From positions 992,001 to 1,056,000 of the forward strand of contig NZ_CP071860.1 of the NCBI RefSeq assembly GCF_023716665.1: DNA of 64,000 nt, written 5' to 3'. Of this stretch, positions 61,321-64,000 are shown one piece after another. Numbering within the stretch: the first letter of the stretch is position 1; each line of letters starts with the position of its first letter. The DNA is from Vibrio sp. SCSIO 43135 (GTDB lineage Bacteria; Pseudomonadota; Gammaproteobacteria; Enterobacterales; Vibrionaceae). The notes beneath the pieces are model-generated. The model saw nothing but the letters and a program-made list of their open reading frames with translations, had not been told where the DNA came from and did not search any database. Both the position numbers and the translations under genes were made by a program.

Positions 61321-62163
61321 TTAGCGATTGCCTGCTTGGATTGCATAAAAGTGGTTAACCGGCCCATGGCCAGAACCGATATCCAGCTCATCAGCATGGG
61401 CAATAGCTTCAGAGATGTACTTCTTGCCCAAAGCCGTCGCTGAGCTAAGGTCGTTACCCTGCGCAAGATACGATGCAATCGCTGAAGATAAAGTACAACC
61501 CGTACCGTGAGTATTACGTGTTTTCACACGTTTTGCCGATAGCTGCTCGACCTCGTTCGCGGTAATCAATAGGTCATTACTGTTTTGATCTTTTTCTAGG
61601 TGACCACCTTTTAGCAATACAGCTTTAGCACCAAGATTACGCAGCTCCGTAATCATCTCGGTCATTGCTTGCTCAGTTTCAGGTACGTCACAACCAATTA
61701 ACGCTGCACCTTCCGGTAGGTTTGGCGTAATAACATCAGCCAAAGGAAGTAACTCACTTTTTAGTGTCGTGATGGCCGATTGCTCTAAAAGAAGATCTCC
61801 GCTCGTCGCAACCATAACCGGGTCTACCACTAAGAATTTCGGTGAGTATTGCTTAATCTTTTCTGCCACCACTTTAATGATGGAAGAGTCTGCAAGCATG
61901 CCAACTTTTACAGCGATTACGTTGAGGTCGGTAAACACCGCGTCGAGCTGCTTCTCTACGTGCTCTAGTGGAATTGGAAAGATAGCAGATACGCCAAGGG
62001 TGTTTTGTGCTGTAATCGCAGTGATCGCGGAGCACGCATAGCTGCCTGTTGCTGAGATAGCTTTAATGTCAGCTTGAATACCGGCACCACCACCACTGTC
62101 TGAACCCGCAATGGTTAAAACAATCGGTGTGTTTACAGTATCGTTAGATGAAGAGTGCGGCAT
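61321..62163 (-). CDS. thiD: Hydroxymethylpyrimidine phosphate kinase
   Basis: 280 aa: VLTIAGSDSGGGAGIQADIKAISATGSYACSAITAITAQNTLGV, LVVDPVMVATSGD, VITPNLPEGAALIG and TRNTHGTGCTLSSAIASYLA are ThiD signatures. It makes HMP diphosphate for ThiE. AGGAG lies 6 bases before the ATG; the TPP riboswitch lies upstream and controls this first gene and the operon. Confidence 0.96.
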   Translation of the reverse strand: MPHSSSNDTVNTPIVLTIAGSDSGGGAGIQADIKAISATGSYACSAITAITAQNTLGVSAIFPIPLEHVEKQLDAVFTDLNVIAVKVGMLADSSIIKVVAEKIKQYSPKFLVVDPVMVATSGDLLLEQSAITTLKSELLPLADVITPNLPEGAALIGCDVPETEQAMTEMITELRNLGAKAVLLKGGHLEKDQNSNDLLITANEVEQLSAKRVKTRNTHGTGCTLSSAIASYLAQGNDLSSATALGKKYISEAIAHADELDIGSGHGPVNHFYAIQAGNR

Positions 62164-62238
62164 ATAAGCTCCTAAGCAAGCGTGCAGGAACTTCTAGCCC
62201 TAGATCACGTGGCTATCGCCACAAGTGAGACAAGAGTG

Positions 62239-62316
62239 ATAGTTCCCTACGCCAGTGTTAACTGAATCAGGTTCAACGGGTCTCGCTTTTGCGATCTCAG
62301 CCATTTGGCCCCCCGA
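62239..62316 (-). ncRNA. TPP riboswitch (THI element)
   Basis: On the minus strand the P1 side CGGGGGGCC, then GGCTGAGA, GACCCGTTGAACCTGAT, CAGTTAACACTGGCGTAGGGA, are the conserved THI elements in order. The region between it and thiD contains the hairpin GTGGC-GATA-GCCAC (62211-62225) but no T run, so control of the ribosome site is more likely than termination. Confidence 0.95.
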
Positions 62317-62430
62317 CTATGTTTCGCGATAATATCAATTTTGCGGCAAAGGGCAATGATTTAACCCAAATAAAAGAGCAGTTAATCATTAAATATTGCC
62401 TTAAGCGTGCTAAGTCCAACTTACATCGAC

Positions 62431-63321
62431 TTACTGTGCTCGAATGTCGTGGCTCCATTGCTCGGCGATAAAGTCGATGAACTGCCTAACCACAGGTAAT
62501 TGATAGCTACGGGATAGATACACGGCCCAGATCGCACTGCTCTGTAACGTGTATTCCGGTAGAATCCTGACGAGTTTTCCTTGCGCGATTAGCGGATTTG
62601 CTAAATCACAAGGTAGACGAGCAATACCCTTTCCACGCAGGGCTGCCAACGAAATCATCATGGTATCGTTGGCAAACAAATTACCCTGTACTTTTACGCT
62701 GACTGGTTGGTTGTCTTTTACGAAGTCCCAATGTGTTGCACCTAAATGACCAAAACAGTTATGAACTTCGAGATCTTGGAGCTGAGTTGGTTCACCCTGA
62801 ATTTGCAGGTATTGTGGTGATGCACATACGATGGAGTCGACATGCATAAGCCGACGTGCAATAAGAGTGTCATCAGGTTCAGCGGTATAGCGCAGAGCAA
62901 TATCTAGCCTTTCTTCAACAAGCTGAGAAAACTGATCGCTGGCAACCACTTCAATAATCACGTCAGGGTGTCGTTCAGTGAATTCGGAAATCACATCCAG
63001 CAACATGGTTTGCGCGAGACCGATTGGCGCTGAAATGCGGATCCTCCCCTCTAAACGGTCGGAATGACTCAGCGCTTTTACTTCAAGTTCTGCAACTTCG
63101 TTCAATATGCTCTCGCAGTGTCGCAGAGCTTGCTCGCCAACCGAGGTTAAGCTGACCTTTCTTGTGGTCCTATGCAGCAGGCGCTGTTTTAACCAAGTTT
63201 CAATCTCTTGGACATGACGAGACACCTGTAATCGACTTAGATCGAGGTTCTCTGCTGCTTTGGTAAAACTGGCGCAGTTTGCTACCTCAACAAAGCTACG
63301 CATGGCGATCAACCTATCCAT
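62431..63321 (-). CDS. LysR-family transcriptional regulator
   Basis: MDRLIAMRSFVEVANCASFTKAAENLDLSRLQVSRHVQEIETWLKQRLLHRTTRKVSLTSVGEQAL is the usual DNA-binding domain of the AaeR/DmlR-like group; the effector half includes GRIRISAPIGLAQTMLLDVISEFTERHPDVIIEVVASD. It is divergent from the oxidoreductase gene at 63446 and probably regulates it; the 124 base gap contains repeated ATATCTATT/GATATTTAT-like AT-rich motifs. Confidence 0.92.
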   Translation of the reverse strand: MDRLIAMRSFVEVANCASFTKAAENLDLSRLQVSRHVQEIETWLKQRLLHRTTRKVSLTSVGEQALRHCESILNEVAELEVKALSHSDRLEGRIRISAPIGLAQTMLLDVISEFTERHPDVIIEVVASDQFSQLVEERLDIALRYTAEPDDTLIARRLMHVDSIVCASPQYLQIQGEPTQLQDLEVHNCFGHLGATHWDFVKDNQPVSVKVQGNLFANDTMMISLAALRGKGIARLPCDLANPLIAQGKLVRILPEYTLQSSAIWAVYLSRSYQLPVVRQFIDFIAEQWSHDIRAQ

Positions 63322-63445
63322 TTCTCACCCTAATTAGATATCTATTGAGATACAATATACATCTATTTTTGATATTTATTGCAAATACCTTAACTAATAA
63401 ACTTTCTCCATCGTCAAAACACAACAACACACGGAGAACGACGTT

Positions 63446-64000
63446 ATGAATATTGCAGTATTAGGCGCAACTGGATGGATTGGTGGTGAGATCGTAAAAG
63501 AAGCGGCTTCACGTGGTCACAATGTCATCTCACTAGTTAGAGATAAGAGCAAGGTTGACGGCTTATCAAACGTAGTTCGCACACTTGATATTGAATCCAA
63601 AGATTTTGATCTTGAGCAGGCTCTCACTGATGTAGACACACTAGTCGTATCCATTGGCGGACGTGCAGCGAACAACCATGGAATCGTGGCTAAATCGGCA
63701 AACCGACTGCTTGCCTCACTTGCAGAAACAAAGACACAGCGCATAGTCTGGGTTGGCGGTGCCGGTTCACTGGAAGTCGCTCCAAGCACACCATTAGTGA
63801 CGATTCCAGAGTTTCCTGAAGAGTACAAACCAGAAGCCATCGCTCAAGGCGAAGCACTGAAAGTATTCCGCCAATATCAGGGACCAACAACGTGGACTTA
63901 CATTAGTCCAGCGGCTGAGATTTTCCCTGGTGACAAACAAGGAAACTATAGAGTTGGTGGGGAACAATTACTTACGGACGAGCAAGGTAACAGCCGTATT
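63446..64000 (+). CDS. NAD(P)-binding oxidoreductase, 3' end outside window
   Basis: MNIAVLGATGWIGGEIVKEAASRGHNVISLVR is a Rossmann NAD(P) motif of the atypical SDR/NmrA-like type; KTQRIVWVGGAGSLEV and WTYISPAAEIFPGDKQGNY follow. ATG at 63446 has GGAG 9 bases before it. 185 codons are seen and the frame is open at the window end. Such proteins often reduce quinones or flavins or act as redox sensors. Divergent LysR gene is the likely regulator. Confidence 0.88.
   Translation, partial: MNIAVLGATGWIGGEIVKEAASRGHNVISLVRDKSKVDGLSNVVRTLDIESKDFDLEQALTDVDTLVVSIGGRAANNHGIVAKSANRLLASLAETKTQRIVWVGGAGSLEVAPSTPLVTIPEFPEEYKPEAIAQGEALKVFRQYQGPTTWTYISPAAEIFPGDKQGNYRVGGEQLLTDEQGNSRI

Noticed and set aside
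63517..63840. 107 aa minus-strand frame
   Set aside because: Antisense to the NAD(P)-binding oxidoreductase, which has a clear Rossmann motif and ribosome site.
1..64000. CRISPR arrays, rRNA, tRNA and IS elements
   Set aside because: No evenly spaced short repeats, no conserved rRNA or tRNA cores, and no transposase frames were found by eye on either strand.

Overview
The window looks like chromosomal DNA of a Vibrio. Supporting this are four roughly 95-123 bp Vibrio-type attC repeats, a nucleoside operon with NupC/DeoD/guanine deaminase, nrdD-nrdG, a thiamine-salvage operon, a fatty-acid cis/trans isomerase and overall gene style. A member of the Harveyi group is plausible, but the species cannot be fixed from sequence reading alone. 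No rRNA, tRNA, CRISPR array, insertion sequence or integrase gene was recognised. Both edges cut genes: a VRR-NUC nuclease on the left and an NAD(P)-binding oxidoreductase on the right.

Layout. 1-6.5 kb: VRR-NUC protein, then a HEAT/TPR secreted protein with an anaerobic sulfatase maturase, divergent from a formylglycine-enzyme-like lipoprotein and a PafA-like phosphatase. 6.5-12 kb: single genes (WrbA-like flavoprotein behind a SoxR-type promoter, polysaccharide lyase-like lipoprotein, DUF1826 protein behind a Zur-like box, two unknowns, an acetyltransferase, a LysR regulator). 12-19 kb: a tightly overlapping moxR-DUF58-DUF4381-batA-batB/C-batD operon. 19-31 kb: periplasmic binding protein, arylsulfatase, Cti, a two-sensor GGDEF protein, an M20 amidohydrolase/AbgT transporter pair and its LysR neighbour. 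31-33 kb: retropepsin-like lipoprotein and aromatic aminotransferase. 33-37.9 kb: a cassette array with no integrase in the window (CALIN) carrying yefM-yoeB, Shedu, a double-HEPN protein, a DUF6602 nuclease-like protein and a DarT-like small protein. 38-41 kb: nrdG-nrdD with an FNR site and NrdR boxes. 41-47 kb: exonuclease-like secreted protein, small unknowns, and nupC-deoD-guaD behind a guanine-class purine riboswitch. 47-53.6 kb: persulfide cluster (BigR-like regulator, split YeeE, CoA-disulfide/persulfide reductase) and an SDR-DUF2141-DedA-outer membrane protein operon with a divergent Crp/Fnr regulator. 53.6-64 kb: MATE pump, FMN reductase, DsbA-like protein, the TPP-riboswitch operon thiD-thiZ-thiX-thiY-tenA-thiM-thiE, and a LysR/oxidoreductase pair.

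The most interesting points are the defence-rich cassette array; a repeated GTTATA-N5-TATAAC operator-like motif in front of the sulfatase maturase/phosphatase pair, the moxR operon and the arylsulfatase; the guanine riboswitch; and the MerR/SoxR-type promoter. All family calls were made by eye from motifs; no database search was run.
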